A stretch of 36,656 nt of DNA from a virus. The translations under genes and the position numbers were made by a program. The notes under the pieces were generated by a model that was not told the origin of the DNA, ran no database searches, and saw nothing but the letters and a program-made list of their open reading frames with translations. Shown here one piece after another: positions 7,060 through 17,674 of this stretch. The stretch covers positions 1-36,656 of IMG/VR virus record IMGVR_UViG_3300044733_002632; one strand, given 5' to 3'. Within the stretch, counting starts at the first letter, position 1. The number at the start of each line of letters is the position of its first letter.

Positions 7060-10000
7060 ATGGCTACTAAAATATCAGCGAAAGATTTATTCGAATCAGA
7101 GGATTTATTCAAAGGAGTTCGAGATTCAGCAGACGATACAATAAAGAAATTGGACGAAGTTAAATTAAAATTTGGTTCAATGGCGTCCGAAATAAAATCC
7201 TCTTTAAAAGGATTAAAAATTGATAATGTTTCTGACTTAAATAAGATATTGACATTGATTGAAAAAGCAAATGCTTTAAATAAGCAAGCCAATCAAATCG
7301 ACGAATTAAGATCTCAAGCATTGACTAAAAAAGGAAAAGCAGAACTTGAATTATTGGCGATCGAAAATCAGAAATTAAAGAATAAACAAGAGCAAATAAA
7401 AGTATCTAAATTAGAAAGCCAGGAAGCCAAAAGATTAGCAAAAGAGAAAGAGAAAGAAGCGAAACAATTAAAAGATCAGAGTTCAGCATATAAAGAACTT
7501 GAGCGAAATACTCGAGAATTAAAAAATCAATCAAAAGAATTAGCCGCTCAAATGATTCGACTTGAAGAAGCGGGTAAAAAGAATGGAGCAGAATATCGAA
7601 AATTAGCGAATACTTATAAAGTCGTAACTCAATCAGCACAAGAGGGGGATCGAAAATTAAAAGATATTGATCGGACAGTCGGAGATAATTTCAGGAATGT
7701 TGGAAATTATCGGGACGCAATAAATCAATTACAATTCGGATTGGGTCAATTAGGGATCGCTTTTGGATTTTCTCAAGTCGTCGGAGCAACGGTAAATACT
7801 CTGAAATCCTTTGACGAAGAAGCAGCGAATATAGCAAAGACGGTCGGAACGACAACCGAAGAAGCAAAGGCTTTATCGAGGGAATTATTAAATATTGATA
7901 CTCGAACTTCAGTTGAAAATTTACAAAAGATAGCAGTAATCGGTGGTCAATTAGGGATCGGGAAAAAAGATATTGTCGGATTTACTGAATCAATCGATAA
8001 ATTAAATGTCGCTTTAGGGGACGAATTTACGGGAGGAGCAGAGGAAATAACGGCTACTATCGGAGGGCTTCGGAATGTATTATCAGATATAAAATCAAAG
8101 GATGTTTCAGGGGATTTATTAAATATCGGAAATGCCCTGAATGTTTTAGGAGCAGAGGGATCAGCGACCTCGCCCGTTATTTCAGATTTTGCGGGTCGAA
8201 TCGGAGGGGTTGGTATTCCTTTGGGATTAACTTCGTCTCAAGTTTTAGGATTATCAGCGACACTCCAGGAATTGAATATTACGGCTGAAAGAGGGGGAAC
8301 GGCTACTCAAAGATTATTAAAAGAAATGGCTTCGAATACAGCGGGATTCGCTGAATTTGTCGGTATGCCTATGAAAGAATTTACCGATTTAGTGAATACC
8401 GATTTAATGGGAGCATTCAATAAAGTCGTAGCAAAATCGGGTCAATTTGAGGGGGATACGGTGGGACTGGCTCAGGCTCTTGACGGATTAAAAATTGACG
8501 GAGCGGGAGCAAGTGAGGTATTATTAAAATTATCAAAGAATCAGGAATTATTAGCAACGAGAACGGATCAGGCGGGAAAGGCTCTAAAAAATACGAATTC
8601 AATTAATGACGAATTCGCTAAAAAGAATGATACGTTAGCGGCTAAAATTGATAAATTAAAAAGTGCTTTTGATAAATATATTCTCGGTCTTGACGAATCG
8701 GGAAAAATGACGGGATCATTTGGATATATTTTGGATTTCCTGGCAAATAATTTGGGAACAATAATTTCTTTGATTGGAAAATTAGCGAGAGCCTGGCTCA
8801 TTTATAAAGGGGTAGTTTATGGATTATTAGCAATCGAAAAATTAAGAAATACGAATTTTAAAGAATTCGGAGCAAATATATTGAGACAAATTCCTGGAAC
8901 TCGAGCCTATCGATTAGAACAAATCCAATTAGCGAGGGCGCAACAAATGACGGGGACTACGGCTACTCAAGCGGGAACGGCAGTAAAAGGATTCGGTCAA
9001 GCATTTAAAGCGATTGGGTGGATGTTACTGATATCAGTATTAGTCGAGGTAGCGACAAAATGGTATGATATCGCTTCGGGAGCGGCTGAAGCCCGTAGGC
9101 AACAAGATTTATTCAATAAAGCAAAAGAATACGCAGATCAAAAGGGAAGTAAAACAGTCGAGGACGAAAAGAAAAAAGTTCAGGAAAGATTACGATTACT
9201 CGATAAAGAACTTCGAACAAGACGAGCAAATGGAGAAAGCCAGGAAAAATTAGATAAAGAAAGAGCAAATCGAGAAAAGGATATTTACGAACAATCAAAA
9301 AAGGATTATGACGCAAATATTACAAGATTAGAATTTCAAATCGCCAATACAAAAAGATTACGGGAGGAGCAGAAAAAACAACAAAAGCAAGTAAATCAGA
9401 TCAGAATGCGAGGTCAGGGATCGACTGATTTAAATGCTTCTTTAATTGGAAATTTGAGTCAAAATTTACAAAAGGACGAATTATTACTTAAAAATTTAAA
9501 AGAAAGCCGAAAGGAATTTAACGACGCTTTGGACGAAGCGCAAGTGCGTCAATTAGAGGTTAATTCAGCACAAGAGGATTATTCAGTTCGAGTTGCTGAT
9601 AACTCCGATAAATTAAAAACTAATGTCAATTTGCATAAAGATTTAAAAGTTGAATTATCAGAAATTGATTTTTATCTCGATCGACAAAAAACATTATTGA
9701 ATGAGATTCAAAATATATTAAATGAAAGAAAATTATCTCAATTAGATAAAGATATCAATGCTACAATTAATAATGCAAAGAAAAAAGCAAGGGAAACGGG
9801 ACAAATTGAGGTCGGAGTTGAGGGTAAAATCAATGCTCAAGGTCAAGTCGAATTCGGAGATATGTATAGCCCCGTTGAGCAACAAATTGTCGATCGATAT
9901 GAATTGGAAAAACAATATGCTCAGGATCAATTAAAATTCGATCTCGAAGCCATTGACGAAAGAGTTAAAGCGGAAATATTAGCAGAACAAAAAAAATTAG

Positions 10001-11091
10001 ATAGTAATTATCAATCTGAGTTAGATAAAATCAATGATTCAGAATTAACGACCAAACAAAAAAATACTAAAATTGCTGAATTAAATAAAATTTATGCCGA
10101 TCGCCAGGAACAATTAGATATCGAAAATGCGAAAAGAAATAAAGACGCAGAAACCGAAAAAGTCAAAAAAGCAGAGGAATCCAAAGATAAAATAATTAAA
10201 ATCGAGGACGCTAAAAATGAAAAGTTAAAACAAGCGGGCGAGGAAATTCAAGACGCTCAGGACGAATATTATAATAAAGAGCAAAAAGATTTCGACGAAA
10301 AAGCAAAAAAGCAGATCAAAGCACAAGAGGATTTATATAAAAAAATGGACGATATTGTCAAGGTTTCAACTGATTTTTTTATTAAGCAATCGGAAAGAAA
10401 GGTCGCTCAATTAGATAAAGAAATTCAAGCGGCTGAAAAGACTCGAGATATGTTGAAAGAATTAGCAGTTCAGGGGAATATAGACGCAAAACAATCAATA
10501 GCAGAACAAGATCGGATCATTGCTGAAGCCAATAAACAAAAGGAAAAGGAATTACGGAAGCAGAATCGAATCAAATTGACTCAGTCGGTTTATGAAGCCT
10601 ATTCGAAGAATTTACAAAATTTAGAACCAGGGGAAAAATCGAGCAAGGCTCTGACTGATACTATAAAAGATGTCGCTTTGCTTCAAGCCTTTTTAAATTC
10701 GCTTCCCGCTTTTGAATCAGGAACGGAAGATACGGGTAAAAATGGATCAGGAATTGACGGAAAGGGAGGATTTCAGGCTATATTACATCCAAACGAAAGA
10801 GTAATCCCAAAAAATCTGAATGATCGCTTAAAAGGGATTAGTAATGAAGAATTAACTCGAATTGCTATTGAATATCAAAACGGGAAATTATTGAAAGGGA
10901 ATAATCAGAGTGGATCGGCTTTGGATTTAGCGATTTTAGTCAATAAATTAGACGAGGTAAATCAAACAATCAGGAATAAACCTGAAAATTATTACGGACT
11001 TGGGGAAGTAACTCAATCAATGGTCGAGATAATTGATAAGCAAAAAAGAGGAAATACAATTATTTATAATAGATATAAAGTTCGAAAATGA
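7060..11091 (+). CDS. Tail tape measure protein (TP901-like)
   Basis: The protein has 1343 residues and is the longest gene. Residues 1-215 are coiled coil. Residues about 220-480 match the TP901-type tape measure core (SFDEEAANIAKTVG; NLQKIAVIGGQLGIG; an ERGGTATQRLLKEMAS segment). Two hydrophobic stretches near residues 570-600 and 650-670 could cross a membrane. A long Lys/Glu/Gln-rich coiled coil follows (about 680-1190). The C-terminus has the GTEDTG ... GGFQAILHPNERV motif common in such proteins. By the usual rule of about 0.15 nm per residue the tail would be near 200 nm. The stop overlaps the next start (ATGA). Confidence 0.95.
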   Translation: MATKISAKDLFESEDLFKGVRDSADDTIKKLDEVKLKFGSMASEIKSSLKGLKIDNVSDLNKILTLIEKANALNKQANQIDELRSQALTKKGKAELELLAIENQKLKNKQEQIKVSKLESQEAKRLAKEKEKEAKQLKDQSSAYKELERNTRELKNQSKELAAQMIRLEEAGKKNGAEYRKLANTYKVVTQSAQEGDRKLKDIDRTVGDNFRNVGNYRDAINQLQFGLGQLGIAFGFSQVVGATVNTLKSFDEEAANIAKTVGTTTEEAKALSRELLNIDTRTSVENLQKIAVIGGQLGIGKKDIVGFTESIDKLNVALGDEFTGGAEEITATIGGLRNVLSDIKSKDVSGDLLNIGNALNVLGAEGSATSPVISDFAGRIGGVGIPLGLTSSQVLGLSATLQELNITAERGGTATQRLLKEMASNTAGFAEFVGMPMKEFTDLVNTDLMGAFNKVVAKSGQFEGDTVGLAQALDGLKIDGAGASEVLLKLSKNQELLATRTDQAGKALKNTNSINDEFAKKNDTLAAKIDKLKSAFDKYILGLDESGKMTGSFGYILDFLANNLGTIISLIGKLARAWLIYKGVVYGLLAIEKLRNTNFKEFGANILRQIPGTRAYRLEQIQLARAQQMTGTTATQAGTAVKGFGQAFKAIGWMLLISVLVEVATKWYDIASGAAEARRQQDLFNKAKEYADQKGSKTVEDEKKKVQERLRLLDKELRTRRANGESQEKLDKERANREKDIYEQSKKDYDANITRLEFQIANTKRLREEQKKQQKQVNQIRMRGQGSTDLNASLIGNLSQNLQKDELLLKNLKESRKEFNDALDEAQVRQLEVNSAQEDYSVRVADNSDKLKTNVNLHKDLKVELSEIDFYLDRQKTLLNEIQNILNERKLSQLDKDINATINNAKKKARETGQIEVGVEGKINAQGQVEFGDMYSPVEQQIVDRYELEKQYAQDQLKFDLEAIDERVKAEILAEQKKLDSNYQSELDKINDSELTTKQKNTKIAELNKIYADRQEQLDIENAKRNKDAETEKVKKAEESKDKIIKIEDAKNEKLKQAGEEIQDAQDEYYNKEQKDFDEKAKKQIKAQEDLYKKMDDIVKVSTDFFIKQSERKVAQLDKEIQAAEKTRDMLKELAVQGNIDAKQSIAEQDRIIAEANKQKEKELRKQNRIKLTQSVYEAYSKNLQNLEPGEKSSKALTDTIKDVALLQAFLNSLPAFESGTEDTGKNGSGIDGKGGFQAILHPNERVIPKNLNDRLKGISNEELTRIAIEYQNGKLLKGNNQSGSALDLAILVNKLDEVNQTIRNKPENYYGLGEVTQSMVEIIDKQKRGNTIIYNRYKVRK

Positions 11092-12806
11092 AACATTTTA
11101 TAAATGATATTGAAATAAGTCCCCGAAATCGAACGGAAATCGGAATCAAATCTCTTTTTACGGGGAATCCGAATGAATTGGAATTAACGACCGATTCAAT
11201 TATTTTACCTCGTGAAGCAAAAGACTTAATTCTCAATCATATTCAAAATATAGGAATATTTGAGGGGATTCCATATCGAATACAAATGAATTCAGGGACG
11301 GAATTGAATTATTATATCGATCTGACTGAATCTCTTATAATCAAAAATAATGAAGTTGAGGTTTCAGTAAAAAAAAGAAAGGGATTTGATAATTTTAAAG
11401 ATCGAGCACAAGGAACGACTTTTGAATTAATGGCAAAAAATGGAGTTCAATTCAATACAATTAAAATTCCATATTTTATAATTCAGGACGATCAATTAAC
11501 CAAATCAATCACTTTAGGGATCTCGATTTATATTTTATCAAAGGAAGCGATTGAAGCGGGAAAAGCAGTCTTCGAAACGGCTAAAGCATTAATAAAAGCC
11601 GTTACTCCCGTAGGATTACCGATTCCAGGTCCCGACTGGGGTGCTATTATAATTCTTGCTTTGGAACTGATTTTCAAAATTGCTTATTTCGCTTTGATTT
11701 TGATCGCTCTTATAAAATTAGCGGCTCAATTATTTACTTTGATATTCCCTCCGAAAAGAAATTTACTCGGATGTAAAATAAAAGAATTATGTTTGAAAGG
11801 ATGTCAGCATTTAGGATTTAATTTTCAATCGACTATCCTGGATAATGAATCGGGATTGACTTTGCTTCCCGTTCCTCTTGTAAGAAATCGAAAATCGTGG
11901 TTTGATATTTTGCCTGAAGAATTTTTCAATCCTTTTAATAAAGGATATCCGTCGAGTTCCGATACGACTCCGACATTATGGTCGTTATTGGAAACTCTTG
12001 AATCAATGTTTAATGCTAAAGTTCGAGTTTATGACGGAATTGTTTATCTCGAAAGGCGGGATTATTGGGTAAATAATATATCGGCTCAAATTATCCCCGC
12101 TTTAAATATTCAGGGGGATCGAGACGAGGAATTTTCCTATAATTCGGAGGAAATTTGGAAACGATATTATATTCATTATGCAAATGATTTTACCGATTCG
12201 CATTGTATTGACGGAGAAACTTTTGATTATAATTTAGTCGAATATTCGACCGAGCCATTAAATATAGTAAATCAGGATTTGGTATCGATAAAAGGATTAA
12301 ATGAGGTATCAATCCCTTTTGCTTTGGGATCGAGGAAAGACAAATTAAATTGGGTGGAATTGATCGGAAAGGGATTATTTTTAGCCATTGACGCAGTTAC
12401 GGGAATATTTGGAGGGGGAACGAATTACGGGAATACGATCGGAGAAAGAAAGGATTGTTTAAAGATTTCCGCTCCTTATTTTTCTACTACAAAATTACTT
12501 TGGACTATAAACGGAAAACAGCCATCTGATTATTTACAAATTATTGGTGCTAACGCATTATGGCAAAAATATCATTCAATAAATCAGATACAATTAAATG
12601 GTTGGATCTTAAAAGAAAATGCTCGAATAAAATTAACCGATTCTGATTTTATATCTTTGCTTGGTAATAATTATGCTAACATAAATGGATTGGATTGCGA
12701 GGTTTTGGAGATCGAATATTTTGACGAATCAAAGGAAGCAAATATTACTTATCGGATTCCGAATGATTATGCTACGGGAAAAGTAAATACTCAAAGAATA
12801 GTTTAA
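11088..12806 (+). CDS. Tail hub or tip protein with internal hydrophobic segment
   Basis: The protein has 572 residues and its start overlaps the tape measure stop. It resembles the large tail protein that follows the tape measure in flavobacterial phages and occupies the distal tail or baseplate hub position. The N-terminal 140 residues are mixed beta. Residues 185-220 are strongly hydrophobic (IIILALELIF ... FALILIALI) with Lys at 197 and 210. C-terminal to this come a Cys-containing block (GCKIKELCLKGC, 228-239) and a long beta-rich domain. The hydrophobic hairpin suggests insertion into a membrane during DNA entry. That role is inferred. Confidence 0.75.
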   Translation: MKHFINDIEISPRNRTEIGIKSLFTGNPNELELTTDSIILPREAKDLILNHIQNIGIFEGIPYRIQMNSGTELNYYIDLTESLIIKNNEVEVSVKKRKGFDNFKDRAQGTTFELMAKNGVQFNTIKIPYFIIQDDQLTKSITLGISIYILSKEAIEAGKAVFETAKALIKAVTPVGLPIPGPDWGAIIILALELIFKIAYFALILIALIKLAAQLFTLIFPPKRNLLGCKIKELCLKGCQHLGFNFQSTILDNESGLTLLPVPLVRNRKSWFDILPEEFFNPFNKGYPSSSDTTPTLWSLLETLESMFNAKVRVYDGIVYLERRDYWVNNISAQIIPALNIQGDRDEEFSYNSEEIWKRYYIHYANDFTDSHCIDGETFDYNLVEYSTEPLNIVNQDLVSIKGLNEVSIPFALGSRKDKLNWVELIGKGLFLAIDAVTGIFGGGTNYGNTIGERKDCLKISAPYFSTTKLLWTINGKQPSDYLQIIGANALWQKYHSINQIQLNGWILKENARIKLTDSDFISLLGNNYANINGLDCEVLEIEYFDESKEANITYRIPNDYATGKVNTQRIV

Positions 12807-12810
12807 TAAT

Positions 12811-13035
12811 ATGAATGCAGAGGAAATAAATCAAATGGCGAAAAATTTTCAAAGGGATTTTAATAAATTAATTGATTATAATCAAAAATTAATGAATGAT
12901 TTACCCCCTGAATTTAATGAGCAAAAAGCGGAGATACAAAAGGATTTGGAAAAAATATTATCCTCTGCTAAAAATAATGATATATCAGGAATAAACGAAA
13001 TAATTACAAGATATGGCAGTTCAAATAATCGATAA
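12811..13035 (+). CDS. Small helical protein between tail genes
   Basis: The protein has 74 residues, charged and predicted helical throughout (MNAEEINQMAKNFQRDFNKL ...), with no recognised domain. It starts 4 bases after the hub gene and its 3' end overlaps the next gene by 23 bases, so translation is probably coupled. A small tail-tip or chaperone role is possible from position, but nothing in the sequence shows it. Confidence 0.7.
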   Translation: MNAEEINQMAKNFQRDFNKLIDYNQKLMNDLPPEFNEQKAEIQKDLEKILSSAKNNDISGINEIITRYGSSNNR

Positions 13036-15346
13036 AAAATTTACTTATTCTGACGGATCGGAAACCTCTTTTTATCAATGTAATGCGGGGGATCGAGTGG
13101 ATGTCAGATTAAAAATCCTGGAGCAAGTTCAAGTAATTAGCGGAGGATCGAATTATTTAACTTTTGATCTGCTTCAAAAGACGATTACTTTTGGTAGCGG
13201 GAATTGGTTAGTTGAGGGATTTCGTCAAGGCGAACAAATAAGCATTCGGAAATATGATTCAGTAGGAAATTTATTATTCACTTCTCAAATTTATGAAATA
13301 GTGAATGTCGAGGGATCAAATTATTCGGTATTGAGATTGGATCAATTAGAATCAAATTGCGTTCCCGATCAAATAAACGGAGAAATTGTCCAAATATATG
13401 GAGCAACGGATTATCGAAGAAAGGAAATAGTTGCTTATGTAAATCACGTTCAGAATAATCAATCAGGAAACGAATTTTCATTAATTGACGGAGAATCAAC
13501 GGGATTTCGAATCGATTTATCTGCTTATCCTGGCTATCCATTTATTCCAGGTGGAACAATTCTCGATATGACTCCTTTTGGAAAGCAGTCAGGACAATTT
13601 GTAATCGAAGCACAAGTCGAAATGCTTGACGAATCTCCTACTCAAGCGGGATATTTTGGAGCATTTGGATATGTTTATAATATAAAATTCTCGATCATTC
13701 AATCAGGAATTTACGATCAGGATCAATTCAATCAAAATTTTTGCTTAAAATTATTTTCTCGAATTGAATTTGCTCGGGAAGTTGGAGAGCCTTTTCAAAG
13801 GGCGCAATGTATTTTCAATCTCGAAGCGAATACGGGTTGGTTTAATGAGCCTTATAATGTCGGATTTTCTGACGCTCAATTAGTTCAGGGAATTACTGAA
13901 ATCGGATACGATTCAATCACGAATGCTCAAATAATTATCGAAGCGGGGACTCAACCGACCTCCGACATTGCTCTTGGTTTTTCATATATTCCAAATGACG
14001 AGGATTATTATAAAAATAAAATTACCCCACAGCAAAATTTAGGAATGACGATTCCCTCAACCCCTTTATTTGCTTTAAATAACTATCAATCTCCGAGCAA
14101 TCCTGACGGAGCAAATTATGTCGTCGATATAATCAATACAAATATTACGGGATCGACTATTACGATTGATTTATCAATTAATCCCGATCCTTTATTTGAC
14201 GAGTTTATGTCAAATCGAGATAGCGGAGATCAATTATTTTATGTTTGGGCGAAAGTTGGAAATATAAATTTATTGGTTTTTGAGGGTCAATTAACGAGCA
14301 ATCCTCCGATAGCGGGTAATATTGATATGATTACTGCGGGATATTACGATCATTCAGGAAATATTACTGATACTATTCCTGGAGTAAATTCAGGATATAA
14401 TGCAAATATTGAGGACGATTTATCTTTTGTCGGGTCTTTTAAATGGAATTTATATCAAAATATTGATTCATTTTTAGCCAGGATCGAAGCATATAATTCA
14501 ATTACGGGAGAATCTTTTACTTTAAGTCAAGTTTTTTTCGGATTTGGATCAATTCCTCAAGTTTCAGGAAAATATATTTTGAATGAATCTCTGAATATTT
14601 ATTCAATCCTACCGACGACGAGTGAAAAAAGAAATGCTTTATTAATTTTAGATCCCTCACTCGATACTCCGACTGAGTATGGAGTAAAAATATATTTCCC
14701 TTTTATTTATCGTTGGGAATATTGGCTCGAGCAATCGAATGCGAATAATGATTTTTATCCAAATAATCAGACTAAAAATTGGTTTCCCTATGGAAATACG
14801 GGAGATTGGAAATTACGACTTCATTTGGAATACGAATCAGATAATTTGGGGTATGTTTATGACGATATAGTCGAAATAAAAAATTATGATTCCGATCCGA
14901 ATATATTTCAAAAAATTGATCTTTATATTGAATCGACCAATCAGCAAGTAAATATCATTACGGAGGGATTATTAATGAGAATTGAAGCAAGACATCAGTT
15001 GGTTAACGGCTATGCTTGGGAACAATCTAATCTTTGGGGAATGATAACCGCAGAGCCGAAAGAATCCGCTTCCCGATATTTATTGAGCACGATAGTCCCT
15101 TTTGATAATGATATAAATAATCCTTTGATTCCAATTTCAGGTAATTTTGTTTCGTTATCTTTCCCGAGTCCCGATGTCGCATTAATGAAATGTTATTTTG
15201 ATTCGAACAAGATAAATTTAGAAAATGGAGTTAAATTTACAACCAAAATAAAAGGATGTTCAACCAATGTCGAAGCCTATGGAAAGGAAACGACTGACGG
15301 GATCGATAAAGAAACGACTTACGGGGAATTAAAAATAATAAGTTAA
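13013..15346 (+). CDS. Large tail tip/fibre protein, beta-rich
   Basis: The protein has 777 residues. It is rich in Gly, Asn, Ser and aromatic residues with alternating beta patterns, and has no transmembrane segment or recognised enzyme motif. It begins MAVQIIDKKFTYSDGSETSF. The end is a compact segment with GCSTNVEAYGKETTDG. It lies between the hub-like protein and the fibre gene, within the co-directional tail block. Similar long proteins are found in the tail region of Bacteroidota siphoviruses. A structural role at the tail tip is likely, and receptor contact is possible but not shown. Confidence 0.75.
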   Translation: MAVQIIDKKFTYSDGSETSFYQCNAGDRVDVRLKILEQVQVISGGSNYLTFDLLQKTITFGSGNWLVEGFRQGEQISIRKYDSVGNLLFTSQIYEIVNVEGSNYSVLRLDQLESNCVPDQINGEIVQIYGATDYRRKEIVAYVNHVQNNQSGNEFSLIDGESTGFRIDLSAYPGYPFIPGGTILDMTPFGKQSGQFVIEAQVEMLDESPTQAGYFGAFGYVYNIKFSIIQSGIYDQDQFNQNFCLKLFSRIEFAREVGEPFQRAQCIFNLEANTGWFNEPYNVGFSDAQLVQGITEIGYDSITNAQIIIEAGTQPTSDIALGFSYIPNDEDYYKNKITPQQNLGMTIPSTPLFALNNYQSPSNPDGANYVVDIINTNITGSTITIDLSINPDPLFDEFMSNRDSGDQLFYVWAKVGNINLLVFEGQLTSNPPIAGNIDMITAGYYDHSGNITDTIPGVNSGYNANIEDDLSFVGSFKWNLYQNIDSFLARIEAYNSITGESFTLSQVFFGFGSIPQVSGKYILNESLNIYSILPTTSEKRNALLILDPSLDTPTEYGVKIYFPFIYRWEYWLEQSNANNDFYPNNQTKNWFPYGNTGDWKLRLHLEYESDNLGYVYDDIVEIKNYDSDPNIFQKIDLYIESTNQQVNIITEGLLMRIEARHQLVNGYAWEQSNLWGMITAEPKESASRYLLSTIVPFDNDINNPLIPISGNFVSLSFPSPDVALMKCYFDSNKINLENGVKFTTKIKGCSTNVEAYGKETTDGIDKETTYGELKIIS

Positions 15347-15355
15347 TTAAAAAAT

Positions 15356-17455
15356 ATGGGTGCTAAAATACATTTATATCCTTTGGAAAGATTTATTTTC
15401 GGGGACGACGATTATTACGATATCGATTATTTCGACGGATTAGTATATCAAACGGCTAAAATAAAAGGATCAGTAATTAAATCAGGAATATTATCAACGG
15501 CTCAAACAATTTATTCCTCCGACGGAACTTTAAGCGGGGAAAGAATTATCAATGCCGATAATCACGCATTACAATTTGATAATTTAAGGAAATTAATATT
15601 TAACGTAAATCCCGATCCCGTTGGAACTTTTGGAGTCGAATTCAATATCGAGGATACAGGTCAATATATGATCGTCCGAAATGCTACAACGGCTCAGGAA
15701 ATATTCCGAATCAATGGAGGTGGAGTGAGAATCAATGACGAATATTATTTACCGACTTCGGACGGATTATCAGGTCAAGTAATTTCAACTGACGGAGCGG
15801 GAAATTTATCTTTTATTTCTTTACCGACGGGTGGAGATATGTTGAAGTCTCAATATGATCCAAATAATGACGGTATCGTTGAATCGGCTCGAAAAGAAAT
15901 GGTCGGATTTATAAATAAAACGGGATCGACTTTATTGAAAGGGACGATTGTTTATTTAAAAACTTCCTCCGTTTCTGCTACTTTTCCTGAAGCCTTAAAA
16001 GCAAATGCTTCGACCGAAGCGACTTCTTCAAAGACTATCGGAGCGGTATTCGAGGATGTTTTAAACGATCAGACGGGATATATTGTGACGAGCGGAGAAG
16101 TCGATAATCTCGATACTTCTGCTTATTCAATCGGGCAAAGATTATGGCTATCGACGACGGACGGATTAGTTACTACTACCCCTCCGATTCAACCAAATCA
16201 TTCAGTATTTATCGGGATCGTAACTCGATCGCAAAATATAAATGGTCGGATTTTATATGCTATCCAAAATGGATACGAATTAAATGAATTACACGATGTT
16301 TTAATTTCAGGGATTCCGAATGACGAGGAAGTTTTAACTTTTAATGGAACGACTTTAGTTTGGGAAAATAAACCGATCCCTCAATCCGAAAATATTTATA
16401 ATACTGACGGATCTTTGACGGGCAATCGAATTATTGACGGAAATAATTTCGGAATTGAATTTCAAAATTTAGATTTTTATCAGATTAATATTTCCAATAC
16501 GGGAGCAGTAGTATTGAATGATTTGGTTGCTTATTATATCAATCCAACGACTTTATTAATTTCAGATCGATTATTTTCAATAACTGATACCAATGCTTCA
16601 TTACGGAGATTTGCCGTCCTTAAATCAGGGGAAATTCAATTTAATCAGGCTTATAAATTTCCATTGACGGACGGATCAAATGGACAAGTTTTATCAACTA
16701 ATGGATCAGGAGTTATATCCTGGGTAGATCCGAGTAGCGAATTTATCCCAAAAATAAGCGGATTTAATGTTTCAAGATTTCATACTTTTACCAATGGATC
16801 ACCCACAGTTTTTTATAGCGGATTATTATCGGGATCGATTGGCGGAACTCAATCAGCGTTAATATTAAGTGGAGCGACTGCAACTAAAATAATCAGATCT
16901 CGATTTACAAGCACAACGAGTTCGGGGAGTATTGCTGGGTATCGAGGGAATGGAACTGATATAGTTATTGGTATGGGTTGGCATTGTATTTTTACATTTG
17001 GATTTGCTGATTTAACTTATAATAGTTCGGCTCATAATTGGGTTGGTTTGGGTAATGCAATTACTTTTCAAATTGGATCATTAACTTTCGCAAGCAGTTT
17101 AGGAAATATAATCGGGATCGGAAATGATCCTACTGATTTGAATTTACAAATATTGCATAATGATAGTGCTGGATCGGCAACAAAAATTGATCTCGGCTCA
17201 AATTTTCCCGCTAATAGAACTGTTGGATCTGCTTTTACTGGGATTTATTGCCTGGAGTTATTTAATGAATTAGGATCGAATTCAGTAAAATATCGAGTAA
17301 CAAGAATTGATACGGGAGCAATAGCAACTGGCATTTTATCAACTAATTTGCCGAGTTCTTTTTTATGTCCCGTAGTTAGCCGTTGCAATGGATCTTCAAC
17401 TTCCATAGCCGCTATAATGGATGTCGCTACGATTCAAATATATACTAAATACTAA
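15356..17455 (+). CDS. Tail fibre protein with chaperone-free beta repeats and variable tip
   Basis: The protein has 699 residues. Fibre-type repeats appear twice as a triplet of signals: SDGTLSGERIINADN and TDGSLTGNRIIDGNN; HALQFDNL and FGIEFQNL; SGQVISTDGAGNLSFI and NGQVLSTNGSGVISWV. Between them, a domain with TGSTLLKGTIVYLKT, GQRLWLSTTDG and NELHDVLISG matches modules seen in Bacteroidota phage fibres. The last 220 residues (from about 480) are a different Gly/Ser/Thr-rich beta domain, likely the receptor-binding tip. No autocleaved intramolecular chaperone motif is visible. Host recognition is inferred. Confidence 0.82.
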   Translation: MGAKIHLYPLERFIFGDDDYYDIDYFDGLVYQTAKIKGSVIKSGILSTAQTIYSSDGTLSGERIINADNHALQFDNLRKLIFNVNPDPVGTFGVEFNIEDTGQYMIVRNATTAQEIFRINGGGVRINDEYYLPTSDGLSGQVISTDGAGNLSFISLPTGGDMLKSQYDPNNDGIVESARKEMVGFINKTGSTLLKGTIVYLKTSSVSATFPEALKANASTEATSSKTIGAVFEDVLNDQTGYIVTSGEVDNLDTSAYSIGQRLWLSTTDGLVTTTPPIQPNHSVFIGIVTRSQNINGRILYAIQNGYELNELHDVLISGIPNDEEVLTFNGTTLVWENKPIPQSENIYNTDGSLTGNRIIDGNNFGIEFQNLDFYQINISNTGAVVLNDLVAYYINPTTLLISDRLFSITDTNASLRRFAVLKSGEIQFNQAYKFPLTDGSNGQVLSTNGSGVISWVDPSSEFIPKISGFNVSRFHTFTNGSPTVFYSGLLSGSIGGTQSALILSGATATKIIRSRFTSTTSSGSIAGYRGNGTDIVIGMGWHCIFTFGFADLTYNSSAHNWVGLGNAITFQIGSLTFASSLGNIIGIGNDPTDLNLQILHNDSAGSATKIDLGSNFPANRTVGSAFTGIYCLELFNELGSNSVKYRVTRIDTGAIATGILSTNLPSSFLCPVVSRCNGSSTSIAAIMDVATIQIYTKY

Positions 17456-17458
17456 ATT

Positions 17459-17674
17459 ATGGAAGTAAAAATTATTAAGGAAAATCAGATCGAAAATAAA
17501 GTATATTTTGAGATTATTCCCGATAATATTGAATATCAAAATCAATTCATATTCGGTAAAGAATTAGAAATATCAATTAATGATAATGAAGCAATGCAAT
17601 CAGCAAGAGCATTATTGATTTTAGAAGCGGGTAAAGAGTTCGATAATCAAATTAATATAATAAATGGCTTGTGA
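17459..17674 (+). CDS. Small tail-region protein, unknown
   Basis: The protein has 71 residues, mixed beta and helix (MEVKIIKENQIENKVYFEII ...), with no motif I recognise. It starts 4 bases after the fibre stop and overlaps the next gene by 11 bases, so it is embedded in the tail fibre operon. Small genes at this place can encode fibre assembly factors, but that is only positional inference. Confidence 0.68.
   Translation: MEVKIIKENQIENKVYFEIIPDNIEYQNQFIFGKELEISINDNEAMQSARALLILEAGKEFDNQINIINGL

Noticed and set aside
9065-9253. Second + strand frame inside the tape measure gene
   Set aside because: It is Lys/Arg-rich, with no start context and no motif; it is a shadow of the coiled-coil coding frame.
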